Position numbers and translations under genes: made by a program. From positions 1 through 39,331 of IMG/VR virus record IMGVR_UViG_3300033143_006496: DNA of 39,331 nucleotides, one strand, 5' to 3'. The notes under the pieces were generated by a model. The model was not told where the DNA came from. It saw nothing but the letters and a program-made list of their open reading frames with translations, and did no database searches. This DNA is from a virus. Positions 19,025-26,850 of the stretch are shown piece by piece; within the stretch, counting starts at the first letter, position 1; each line of letters opens with the position of its first letter.

Positions 19025-19276
19025 ATGGAACCAAAACAAGTTTATGAACATCTTATAGAAGTTACTGAAAAGCAAGTGGAAGGTTATATCAATGACCCAA
19101 ACTTGGACGAAGGTACAAAAGTAGGAATTTTCAACATTCATCTCAAACACGAAAGTCGAAAGTTTGTACGTAAGCTGCAAGAAATGGTGGATAATACTAC
19201 TGAACAACGGCAGCTGGAATTGGCAGAGTCTATGGAAGCTGAAGGAGACAGTGACCAAAGATTAAGAAATGATTAA
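19025..19276 (+). CDS. hypothetical protein, helical and acidic
   Basis: An 83-residue protein with high Glu/Gln/Lys content, predicted largely coiled or helical. The ATG at 19025 lies two bases after the preceding stop and eight after AAAGGAG. No family was recognised. It is cotranscribed with the 24-residue membrane peptide, and the next promoter begins over its end. Confidence 0.65.
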   Translation: MEPKQVYEHLIEVTEKQVEGYINDPNLDEGTKVGIFNIHLKHESRKFVRKLQEMVDNTTEQRQLELAESMEAEGDSDQRLRND

Positions 19277-19309
19277 GAAGCGAAAATGCAACGCTTTTTA
19301 GGTTATAAT
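19261..19309 (+). promoter_or_regulatory. possible promoter with paired ATTAAG boxes
   Basis: ATTAAG at 19261 and 19272 (11 bp apart) and TATAAT at 19304-19309 have the same spacing as 6252/6263/6295. It would drive the AAA+ gene at 19330. Confidence 0.4.
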
Positions 19310-19329
19310 TGAAACAGGAGAGAGCAACC

Positions 19330-20625
19330 ATGAACTATACGCACCAAACAGCACTAATGAGAATTCAAACAAATGTAAACTTTGCTGAGCTAATTGTAGC
19401 TTCACCAATGATGCTTGTAAACCCAACATTCAAGCGTGTTGAATTCTTGAGCATGAAAACCGGAACACTGTTTGTAGCACGTTTCAAGACAAATGGAACA
19501 CGTCGGCAATTTGTTCGTATCATAAAGGTTCTTGACCAAACTGAATACAAAGCATCTGTTGCAAGTTTTATCAATGAATACAGAGGAACAATGGTTATTG
19601 AAGCTGAACGAACCCTTAGTTCTATAAAACGTAATATAAGCCGATTGAGCGGCGCATCTCTTGAACATTCAAAATTTGGCAAACGTTTGTCATCTTACGT
19701 GTCTGATATTACGGATTTTAAAGATGTGTTGAACAAAAAAGAAAGCGAAAGTGATGAAAGCTTAATATTGTCTGGCAACCCTAAAACTTCTATTAAAGAA
19801 GAGGAAGAGCCAATCGCAAAGGAATATGCATCTGGATGGATAAATGGTGTGTTTTTTGAAGGCTCGATTAAAATGGCTTTTGAAACAGCTGTTGAATTAA
19901 CAAAAAATGATTTGCCAGTAAACATCTTGATGACGGGGCCTTCTGGATACGGGAAAACTTCATTGCCATTAGCTTTTGCAAAATTGCACGATATGGTTCC
20001 ATTCAGAATGAATTGCCCAATCGTACGCGATAGCGAGGAATTCTTTGGTTATCGTGAAGCTCGAGCTGGTGACACAGTTTTTATCAAGTCCGAATTCACT
20101 AATATTATTGAAACTGGAAATGCAATAGTTGTATTAGATGAATTGAACCGCCTCGAGTCTTGGTTGCACAACTTACTGTTCCCTTTATTAGATGACGACC
20201 GCAAAACAACTGTTCACGGTGAAAAGATTGTTGTTGGTCCAAACGTTGTGTTTGTTGCTACCATCAACGAAGGCTTTCAATATACTGGAACTTTTGAGAT
20301 GGACCAAGCATTACGCAACCGAATGGATATGACTATTCACGTTGGTGCTATGCCACCAGCAAAAGAAACAAAGTTACTTATGCATCGTATTGGAATGGAA
20401 AAACCAACAGCTATAAAGATTGTAAAGATTATGCGTGAAATTCGCAAATTGGTTGATGCTGGTGAAATTGATATCGATGCTTCCACCCGAACAACAATTA
20501 AGTTTGGCAAATTAGTTAAAGGTGGTATGAATTTTGCAAATGCAGTCAAGTTTACAATTACAAATGGTCTTGATAATAGCCAAGGCAAACAAGTATCTGA
20601 TAAAATTGGTAAGTTCCTAATGTAA
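19330..20625 (+). CDS. MoxR/CobS-like AAA+ ATPase
   Basis: A 431-residue ATPase. Residues 1-165 are a variable N-terminal domain. The AAA+ core shows Walker A 'G-P-S-G-Y-G-K-T' (203-210), Walker B 'V-V-L-D-E' (267-271), sensor-1 'A-T-I-N-E-G' (310-315) and an arginine finger 'R-N-R-M-D' (329-333). MoxR and CobS-type ATPases remodel VWA-domain partners and metal-chelatase complexes. The next gene encodes exactly such a VWA partner. Cyanophages and other large phages carry CobS-like genes of unclear function. The start at 19330 follows AGGAGAG; an in-frame ATG at 19309 lies inside the -10. Confidence 0.9.
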   Translation: MNYTHQTALMRIQTNVNFAELIVASPMMLVNPTFKRVEFLSMKTGTLFVARFKTNGTRRQFVRIIKVLDQTEYKASVASFINEYRGTMVIEAERTLSSIKRNISRLSGASLEHSKFGKRLSSYVSDITDFKDVLNKKESESDESLILSGNPKTSIKEEEEPIAKEYASGWINGVFFEGSIKMAFETAVELTKNDLPVNILMTGPSGYGKTSLPLAFAKLHDMVPFRMNCPIVRDSEEFFGYREARAGDTVFIKSEFTNIIETGNAIVVLDELNRLESWLHNLLFPLLDDDRKTTVHGEKIVVGPNVVFVATINEGFQYTGTFEMDQALRNRMDMTIHVGAMPPAKETKLLMHRIGMEKPTAIKIVKIMREIRKLVDAGEIDIDASTRTTIKFGKLVKGGMNFANAVKFTITNGLDNSQGKQVSDKIGKFLM

Positions 20626-20641
20626 TAGAGATTAGGCCAGC

Positions 20642-20685
20642 CTTAATGCTGGCTTAATCCTCTCTTAATGTTGGTAGAGTATAAT
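20642..20685 (+). promoter_or_regulatory. Pho-box-like promoter: three 11-bp CTTAAT repeats plus TATAAT
   Basis: CTTAAT begins at 20642, 20653 and 20664, with a degenerate ATTAGG at 20631. Ten bases lead to TATAAT at 20680-20685. GCCAGC/GCTGGC also forms a hairpin across the first boxes. The ATG at 20692 is at the expected transcription start. Confidence 0.75.
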
Positions 20686-20691
20686 AACTTT

Positions 20692-22617
20692 ATGGAAACC
20701 GCAAACAAAAATACAATCAATACAATAAAACGATTATACCAAAGCCACCGTATTGTGGATAGGTTAGAGTACATGGACCCAAGTTCAAGAACTTTTCTTG
20801 AATTTGCGGCAAAATCATTATCTTTCGCTCTCGATATTTGTGGAGAAAGCACTTTAAAGAAAATAGATTTTAAAGTCAAAGAGTCTCAAACAGCTTATTG
20901 CAGCGGTGATTCTTTTGGACTTGAAATTGTATTACCATTGTTTTATTTTGACGAACAAGCTTTACGAATCTTGACCAACAAAGAAATTGCTCCAGCAATT
21001 GCTTCTATTGCATTAGTGAACGGTTCTACAATTCATGAAAGTTTACACATAACACACACTGGAAATTTGAACATATTAAATGTTTTTGCTAAGATGTTTG
21101 GGACTGTTAGATTTCAAAGAAAATATGCAAAAGTTTTTGAAACACTTTATGCATTAGAAAGTTGTCTTGGTAAATCTAATTTATATGGTGTATTCAATAT
21201 TATTGAAGACATTTATATAGAAGGATTAGCCAACGAGTATCACAAAAAATTATTAAATGCTAAAAATAATATTTTCTTTTCGCAAAAAGATTTCGATAGC
21301 GCATCTGTAAACGTTTTTGCTGGTGAAGAACCGCCACAAGATTTGCTTATTTTTATGAAACGTATCGAATTTTTCGCAAACGATATTTTTGACAAACTGC
21401 TTGGAAGAGATTTGGTACAACAAGTTAGAGAATTGAGAACAAAAGAACACTCTAGATTAACAGAAAGAGCAGAATTGGCGGTAGATATTTGTATGCACTT
21501 CAATAATGCCGAACTTTTCAAAGACGAATATGATAAAACAAAAGATGTTGGTGCATCACCGTTTGGCGAAGATGGCGAAGACACTGATATGGTTATGAAA
21601 CGTCTAATGAAAGGTTTGAGCAAAGAAGATATCGAACGCTTGGGCAAATTATTAAAGCCATCTAAAAAAACTAAGCGCGGTGGTAAACCTGACAAAAGTT
21701 CTCTTGAGCTTACAAAAGAACTTGCAGAAGATATATTAAGTGAAGAGCTTACAAAACTAAGCAAAAGAGAAAAAAATGAATTTACTAAAAACACAGTAAA
21801 TTTGCCAGAACAAGTGGATTTTTACAGCAATAAAATATTGCATAGATATGGTACGTCTGGCAGAACATTAGAGCGTTCAAATGGTTGGGGTTTTATCAAA
21901 GAACTTAAAGTTTTGCGTTCAACAAAAACAACAGCTGGAGAACCACGTGACAAGGGTTCGCGTATAGCAAATCATCGCTTGTACAGAATAGCAACAGATA
22001 ACAAAATTTTTGCATCTAAAACTCCAGACCGCAAACGTGATGTTGAACTAATAGTTTTGGTAGATTTGTCTGGTTCGACAGATATGCGTGGTTTATATGA
22101 AAGAGAGTTGTGCGCAGCACGAGAAATTCATAACGCTGCAATTCAATCACGAATGAGAATAGCTACTGTATGTCACAGCAGCTTTGACAGCTCTTATGCA
22201 TATTGGACTGTTGTTGGTACCAAAGGCATGGCTGCTAAAAACATTCAAGCTACTGATGACCGCTGGAACCACACTTTAAATTTATCAAGAAGCGAAAATT
22301 ATGATGGGTATGTTATTGATAGTGTTGCAAAAACTTTATTTACAAAACGCTCTTCAACAAAAGTACTTATCGTATTATCCGACGGTGAACCCCATGGTCC
22401 AGGTTATACTGGTGGTGGGGCTGAAGACCACACAATTTTACAAATCAACAACCTGCGCAAAAGTGGTCATATTGTATTTTGTATCTCATTGCTGGGAGGT
22501 GTAGTATCTTCAAATAACAGGATTTATGGTAAAAAATGGAACATTGATGCATCAAAAGGAAGTATCGTGCAGCAGTTCCGAAAATTAGTAAAAGTTATAG
22601 CAAAAGGAGAAATTTAG
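20692..22617 (+). CDS. VWA-domain protein with HExxH motif (CobT/DUF2201-like)
   Basis: A 641-residue protein. 'H-E-S-L-H' at residues 115-119 is a zinc-metallopeptidase HExxH motif. A charged central region (about 280-380) is followed by a C-terminal von Willebrand A domain with the MIDAS motif 'D-L-S-G-S-T' at 458-463 and a later 'L-S-D-G-E-P'. The combination resembles DUF2201 putative metallopeptidase-VWA proteins and CobT, the usual partners of MoxR/CobS ATPases, encoded just upstream. The pair probably forms an ATP-driven chelatase- or chaperone-like complex. Substrate is unknown. The start is leaderless, six bases after TATAAT; an in-frame ATG at 20668 falls within the promoter. Confidence 0.8.
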   Translation: METANKNTINTIKRLYQSHRIVDRLEYMDPSSRTFLEFAAKSLSFALDICGESTLKKIDFKVKESQTAYCSGDSFGLEIVLPLFYFDEQALRILTNKEIAPAIASIALVNGSTIHESLHITHTGNLNILNVFAKMFGTVRFQRKYAKVFETLYALESCLGKSNLYGVFNIIEDIYIEGLANEYHKKLLNAKNNIFFSQKDFDSASVNVFAGEEPPQDLLIFMKRIEFFANDIFDKLLGRDLVQQVRELRTKEHSRLTERAELAVDICMHFNNAELFKDEYDKTKDVGASPFGEDGEDTDMVMKRLMKGLSKEDIERLGKLLKPSKKTKRGGKPDKSSLELTKELAEDILSEELTKLSKREKNEFTKNTVNLPEQVDFYSNKILHRYGTSGRTLERSNGWGFIKELKVLRSTKTTAGEPRDKGSRIANHRLYRIATDNKIFASKTPDRKRDVELIVLVDLSGSTDMRGLYERELCAAREIHNAAIQSRMRIATVCHSSFDSSYAYWTVVGTKGMAAKNIQATDDRWNHTLNLSRSENYDGYVIDSVAKTLFTKRSSTKVLIVLSDGEPHGPGYTGGGAEDHTILQINNLRKSGHIVFCISLLGGVVSSNNRIYGKKWNIDASKGSIVQQFRKLVKVIAKGEI

Positions 22618-22618
22618 A

Positions 22619-23266
22619 ATGGCAAAAAAGAAAGTTTCAAAAAAAGATAAAATATTTCGCAAAGGCTCTGGTCGTATTCGTAAAGCTGGAGAAAAAGGGA
22701 AGTTCTTATCTATTCAACCAGATGACCGCATTTCCATGACACCTTTAGTTGACCCAATGGTTGATATGATTTCGACCGATATCCATGAGCATTGGGATGT
22801 CAATCCGTTTGTAGCCCACCCTTGTTTGCGCTTGGCTGGAACAAAATGTCCATCATGTGAAATGGGACATGAACCACGTTTCAAGGCTTATTTACCAGTA
22901 ATGTTGCGTGATGGTGATGTAAAAGTCTTTGCGTTTGGAATTTCTGTTTATCGCAAAATCGAGTTGCTTTCTGAAGAGCTTGGCAATTTGGTTGGAAAAG
23001 TTCTTCGCGTAGTTCGAACTGGTTCTGGGCTGAAGACTCGATATGATGTTATCGCAACTGGCAAAAAAGTAAACATTGATGATGTTGAAGAGATTGATAT
23101 TATCAAGTTGCTTGGACCAACCAATTACGATGAAATTTTAGAACTGTTAGAGTCACGTGGAATTCGTACTGCTACCGTTTCCGGCTCTTCTAAAAAATCT
23201 TCAAGCAAAGAAGATTGGGAAGATGATGAAGATGATGAAGACGATGACGATTGGGAAGATGTTTAA
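22619..23266 (+). CDS. gp32-like ssDNA-binding protein
   Basis: A 215-residue protein with a basic N-terminus (residues 1-28) and a core holding His58, Cys69, Cys77 and Cys80 as likely zinc ligands. A very acidic C-terminal tail of Asp/Glu runs from about residue 199. This layout (basic head, zinc-containing OB core, acidic tail) is that of T4 gp32-type single-stranded DNA-binding proteins, whose tail contacts replication partners. It begins one base after the previous stop and ends one base before the MazG-like gene. Confidence 0.75.
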   Translation: MAKKKVSKKDKIFRKGSGRIRKAGEKGKFLSIQPDDRISMTPLVDPMVDMISTDIHEHWDVNPFVAHPCLRLAGTKCPSCEMGHEPRFKAYLPVMLRDGDVKVFAFGISVYRKIELLSEELGNLVGKVLRVVRTGSGLKTRYDVIATGKKVNIDDVEEIDIIKLLGPTNYDEILELLESRGIRTATVSGSSKKSSSKEDWEDDEDDEDDDDWEDV

Positions 23267-23752
23267 ATGATTGACAAGCTGTACGAATTGCAAAAAACAC
23301 TTGTTGATGCTCATGGAGGCATTATGCCTTTGAAGGAAGGAGAGTCTATTCAGGCTCTCCCTTCTTTCATGAACGCTTTCATTGGTATTACTGTTGAGTC
23401 AGCAGAAGTTCTTGATGAGGTTGCAAAATTATCTAGAACATGGAAGTCACCAGAAGACACGCTGCAAAATATTAAAGAAGAGCTAATAGATGTATATTTC
23501 TATCTGCTAGAAAGCTTCATGCTCATTGGTGCGACCCCAGAAGATATATATACTTTGTACCTAGAAAAGTATTATTGGAATATGGCTCGCATAATTATAT
23601 CAGGACCAAAAGAATATTCTGTTCAAACGCTTATTGCGGTTAACGCATTGCAAGAGATTGGAATACCAGCAGTAAACTTGAATTGCTTAAGCGAAAGTGT
23701 AATAAAAAGCATAATTAAAGGCCAAATAAAAAAATTGGTTAATCAAAAATAA
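23267..23752 (+). CDS. MazG/all-alpha dUTPase-like NTP pyrophosphatase
   Basis: A 161-residue, all-helical protein. 'V-E-S-A-E-V-L-D-E' (about residues 43-51) and 'K-E-E-L-I-D-V-Y-F-Y' (about 69-78) give the E-x2-E...E-x2-D metal-binding pattern of MazG/dimeric dUTPases. These enzymes remove dUTP or non-canonical dNTPs to the monophosphate. The position before dCMP deaminase and the TS homologue fits nucleotide-pool control. The C-terminal 60 residues are extra and unrecognised. Confidence 0.7.
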   Translation: MIDKLYELQKTLVDAHGGIMPLKEGESIQALPSFMNAFIGITVESAEVLDEVAKLSRTWKSPEDTLQNIKEELIDVYFYLLESFMLIGATPEDIYTLYLEKYYWNMARIIISGPKEYSVQTLIAVNALQEIGIPAVNLNCLSESVIKSIIKGQIKKLVNQK

Positions 23753-23784
23753 CGCTTGGCTAAGGTTAAATGATATAATTCTAT

Positions 23785-23982
23785 ATGATAAAAATCAAAC
23801 CCCTTAGACTTGAAACATTAGAATTTGGATTACAACAGCTAAAAAATCGTATAACATTAATGAAGATGTGCAATATTAATGGCGATGATATGGCCAAGGT
23901 TTTACAAGAATATAACAAAGCAAAAAAGGAGGTTGAGCTTGAGCGCCACAAAAGTAGAATTAAGACACAAACAACTAACTAA
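23785..23982 (+). CDS. hypothetical small protein, leaderless
   Basis: A 65-residue basic, helical protein. TATAAT (23774-23779) lies five bases before the ATG, so the message is probably leaderless; no ribosome site is present. It overlaps the next gene by 44 bases in another frame. No known motif is visible. Confidence 0.5.
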   Translation: MIKIKPLRLETLEFGLQQLKNRITLMKMCNINGDDMAKVLQEYNKAKKEVELERHKSRIKTQTTN

Positions 23983-24154
23983 AAGAATGCATATGTTTGA
24001 ACAAGTACTTATGGAATGTAGCTCAGACGCAATGTTGTTTGAGATTGGCTATGGTGAATTCAAAAAAGAATTTTTACTCAGAAACAGAGTTGCAAAACTA
24101 AACGATAAAACTTGGGCCCAACTAAAAGTGCTTGCGGAAATAAACAATGATTGA
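23939..24154 (+). CDS. hypothetical small protein, TTG start
   Basis: A 71-residue helical protein. TTG at 23939 is chosen because it lies six bases after a perfect AGGAGG; no ATG in frame has such a site, and an ATG at 23879 precedes it without one. It overlaps both the previous gene and, by eight bases, the dCMP deaminase gene, implying coupling. Function is unknown. Confidence 0.5.
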   Translation: MSATKVELRHKQLTKRMHMFEQVLMECSSDAMLFEIGYGEFKKEFLLRNRVAKLNDKTWAQLKVLAEINND

Positions 24155-24590
24155 AAAAACTATAATGTATATGCGAATGTGTAACCTAGTTGCTTTACAA
24201 AGTCGAGACCCTTCAACAAAAGTTGGCGCTATAATCGTTAGTCAAGATGACCAGATTTTGTCAACTGGATTTAACGGATTCCCTCGTGGAGTAAGGGATT
24301 TTGACGTTCGATATTTCGATAGAGAAACAAAATACAAACTGATTGAACATGCTGAACGTAATGCAATTTACAACGCAGCAAGGACTGGTACTAGTTTACT
24401 TGAAGCAACGTTATATGTACCATGGATGCCATGTCATGAGTGTGCCAGAGCTATAATACAGTCTGGAATTAAGCGCATTTACATTGGAGACTTTGGTGAC
24501 GAAGAGCTTAAAGAACGGTGGAAAGAAAGCTGGAGATATTCGAAAATTATGTTCAAAGAAAGCAATGTGGAATTATTTTTAGTTCCATAA
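24147..24590 (+). CDS. dCMP deaminase
   Basis: A 147-residue zinc deaminase. 'H-A-E-R-N-A-I-Y' (68-75) and 'P-C-H-E-C-A' (95-100) supply the zinc ligands His68, Cys96, Cys99 and the catalytic Glu70. It converts dCMP to dUMP for thymidylate synthesis. The N-terminal motif 'S-R-D-P-S-T-K-V-G-A' is also typical. Beside a TS homologue predicted to use dCMP, it would set the balance between dUMP and modified dCMP. Confidence 0.93.
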   Translation: MIEKTIMYMRMCNLVALQSRDPSTKVGAIIVSQDDQILSTGFNGFPRGVRDFDVRYFDRETKYKLIEHAERNAIYNAARTGTSLLEATLYVPWMPCHECARAIIQSGIKRIYIGDFGDEELKERWKESWRYSKIMFKESNVELFLVP

Positions 24591-24600
24591 GGAGAGCAAA

Positions 24601-24930
24601 ATGAGCAAAAGAGATGTACAAATCGCCACGATGATTGAAAGATTGGCACATATTGAAGAAAAACTCTATGAGGGCAAAGGACTTATTGATAAAGCTAATG
24701 GAGTTATCCATTCTGGATGGTTATTTTTGATGGGTGTTGCCATACTTATAATGGGGCTGATTGGACTTTCACCCCTTTATATTTTTATAGGCCTTGCGGT
24801 TTTGATTGCAACTATTATTCGAGATATCAAATTAACAAATGATATCCTAGAGATTAATTCTGCATTACGCAAATACAAAAATGAAAAGGTCAAGTTGACA
24901 TTTGAACTTTTAATAACGAGAAGAGAATAA
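24601..24930 (+). CDS. small membrane protein with coiled-coil ends
   Basis: A 109-residue protein with two adjacent transmembrane segments (about 39-56 and 58-75) flanked by charged helices at both ends. AAGGAGAG lies seven bases upstream of the ATG. The hairpin-in-membrane layout resembles reticulon-like or holin-associated proteins, but no family is recognised. It begins ten bases after the deaminase stop. Confidence 0.65.
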   Translation: MSKRDVQIATMIERLAHIEEKLYEGKGLIDKANGVIHSGWLFLMGVAILIMGLIGLSPLYIFIGLAVLIATIIRDIKLTNDILEINSALRKYKNEKVKLTFELLITRRE

Positions 24931-24931
24931 A

Positions 24932-25732
24932 ATGGATATTGGAATAATTGGTTTAGGAGCAATTGGGTCGGCTATAAAACTTGGGTTTGAAAAGGTTGGG
25001 CATAATGTAAAAGGCTACGATATTGCAATGCCTGAAACTAAATTTGATGATTTATTAAAATCAGAAATTATTTATATTTGTGTTCCAACACCACAAGATG
25101 CGGATGGTTCGTGTGACACAAGTATTGTAGTTTCTGTTGTTGAAGAGCTAAAACATTCAGCATTTTATGGCGTTATTGCAATCAAATCTACCGTTGAACC
25201 GGGGACTACCCAAAAATTAATTGATGAGTTTAAAAACTGGAACATTTGCTTTGTTCCAGAGTTCTTAAGAGAGCGCAGTCCATTTATTGACTTTGTCGAA
25301 AACCACACGTTGTTAGCAGTCGGAACAAGGCAAGATAGAGTATTTGATACTGTAATAAGGTGTCATGGTTCATTGCCACAAAATGTAGTTAGAATGAGCC
25401 CAACAGATGCAGAGGTTTTGAAATATTATCAAAACGTTTACAATGCTCTTAGAGTTATATTTGCCAATGAAATGTATGAAGTATGTAATGCCATTGGTGC
25501 TAATTACGACAAGATTTTTGAAGCATTCAAATTACGCGGAACGTCATCTGGCAAATATATGACCGTCAATAGTAATTGGCGTGGATATGGCGGAATGTGT
25601 TTGCCAAAAGATACAAAAGCTTTTGCGCATATTGTTGACCAACTCGACCTTGACATGAATATGTTTCGTATGATTGTCGATGAAAATAAAAAATTTGAAA
25701 CAACAGTTCCAGATGGAATGAGGTTAATATGA
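24932..25732 (+). CDS. UDP-glucose/GDP-mannose dehydrogenase-like enzyme, short form
   Basis: A 266-residue NAD-dependent enzyme. It has the Rossmann motif 'G-L-G-A-I-G' (7-12), 'S-T-V-x-P-G-T' (86-92), 'P-E-F-L' (109-112), Lys164 and the catalytic Cys223 in 'G-G-M-C-L-P-K-D'. These are hallmarks of UDP-glucose 6-dehydrogenase. Family members are about 400-450 residues; here the C-terminal UDP-binding domain is missing. The gene overlaps the epimerase by four bases, so the two likely act in one UDP-sugar pathway, plausibly for DNA or surface glycosylation. Confidence 0.85.
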   Translation: MDIGIIGLGAIGSAIKLGFEKVGHNVKGYDIAMPETKFDDLLKSEIIYICVPTPQDADGSCDTSIVVSVVEELKHSAFYGVIAIKSTVEPGTTQKLIDEFKNWNICFVPEFLRERSPFIDFVENHTLLAVGTRQDRVFDTVIRCHGSLPQNVVRMSPTDAEVLKYYQNVYNALRVIFANEMYEVCNAIGANYDKIFEAFKLRGTSSGKYMTVNSNWRGYGGMCLPKDTKAFAHIVDQLDLDMNMFRMIVDENKKFETTVPDGMRLI

Positions 25733-26754
25733 CAACAGTTCTTATAACTGGTGATAGAGGTTTTATTGCTGGGTACCTTATAAAAAAATTATTGTTCAAC
25801 TGTAAAGTTGTTGGTATTGACAATGATTGGAAATATGGTCCACAAATTAAAGACTTTGACAATCACCCGAACTATACTCATTATACCCATGATGCAAAAG
25901 ACGTTGATTTTTTAAAAAATGTTTTAAAAATTCATAAAGTTGACTATTTTGTAACTAACGCAGCAATAATTGGTGGAATTAGTTTGTTTCATAAACTAGC
26001 CTATGATTTGTTAGCGGAGAACGAACGCTTAACAGCTGCTGCTTTTGATGCAGCCATTTGGGCATATCAAAACTTTGATTTGAAAAAAATTATTGCTATG
26101 AGCTCATCAATGGTTTTCGAGAATGCAGATTTGTTTCCAACCGCCGAATATGACATTAAACGGTGTTTGCCACCATCTTCAACTTATGGTTTTCAAAAAC
26201 TTGCTGTAGAATATTTTTGCAAAGGCGCGTTCCAGCAATACAAATTGCCATATACAATAGTGAGACCATTCAATTGTGCTGGCATTGGAGAAAAACGCGC
26301 ATTGCTAGACGAAGAAGTAATGTCTGGAAACATTAAGTTAGCATTTAGCCATGTAATTCCAGACCTAATTCAGAAAATATATAAAGGCCAAGACCCGCTT
26401 CACATACTTGGTAATGGCACACAAATACGCGCGTATACTTATGGTGGTGATGTTGCTGATGGAATTTACGAATGTATTTTCCACCCATCTGCAGAAAATG
26501 AAGACTTTAATATTTCTACAAAAACAGAAACATCAGTGCTACAACTTGCAAAAAACATTTGGGAACGGCTCAATATAGACAAAGACTTTAATTATGTTTG
26601 CGATGAGCCTTTTCTATATGATGTCCGCTATAGAATTCCTGCCGTTCACAAAGCATATGACATGCTTCAATTTAGTGCAAATACACGTCTAGATACTGTT
26701 TTAGATGAAGTTGTACCATGGGTTATCAAAATGATAAAAGAAGGCAAAATATAA
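25729..26754 (+). CDS. NAD-dependent sugar epimerase/dehydratase (SDR)
   Basis: A 341-residue extended short-chain dehydrogenase. The cofactor motif 'G-D-R-G-F-I-A-G-Y-L' starts at residue 8. The catalytic pair is 'Y-G-F-Q-K' (about residues 154-158), preceded by 'S-S-S-M-V-F'. It would epimerise, decarboxylate or dehydrate a nucleotide-sugar, probably the product of the dehydrogenase just upstream. The exact substrate cannot be read. It ends with a one-base overlap with the next peptide. Confidence 0.85.
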   Translation: MTTVLITGDRGFIAGYLIKKLLFNCKVVGIDNDWKYGPQIKDFDNHPNYTHYTHDAKDVDFLKNVLKIHKVDYFVTNAAIIGGISLFHKLAYDLLAENERLTAAAFDAAIWAYQNFDLKKIIAMSSSMVFENADLFPTAEYDIKRCLPPSSTYGFQKLAVEYFCKGAFQQYKLPYTIVRPFNCAGIGEKRALLDEEVMSGNIKLAFSHVIPDLIQKIYKGQDPLHILGNGTQIRAYTYGGDVADGIYECIFHPSAENEDFNISTKTETSVLQLAKNIWERLNIDKDFNYVCDEPFLYDVRYRIPAVHKAYDMLQFSANTRLDTVLDEVVPWVIKMIKEGKI

Positions 26755-26846
26755 TGAGTTATTTAATTGGAACACCACACCATACACTAACAATTATGAT
26801 TGGCATAATGTTTGCCATAATTGCCGCAATGATAACTAAGAGGTAA
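26754..26846 (+). CDS. 30-residue membrane peptide
   Basis: The ATG overlaps the epimerase stop (TAATG). The peptide is one hydrophobic helix (residues 11-27) with a Lys-Arg end. There is no separate ribosome site. It is one of several micro-membrane peptides coupled to upstream genes in this phage. Confidence 0.45.
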   Translation: MSYLIGTPHHTLTIMIGIMFAIIAAMITKR

Positions 26847-26850
26847 ACAA

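Noticed and set aside
21240-21794. 184-codon leftward frame inside the VWA gene
   Set aside because: It is the complement of a charged coding stretch, is Ser/Leu-rich and lacks a ribosome site.
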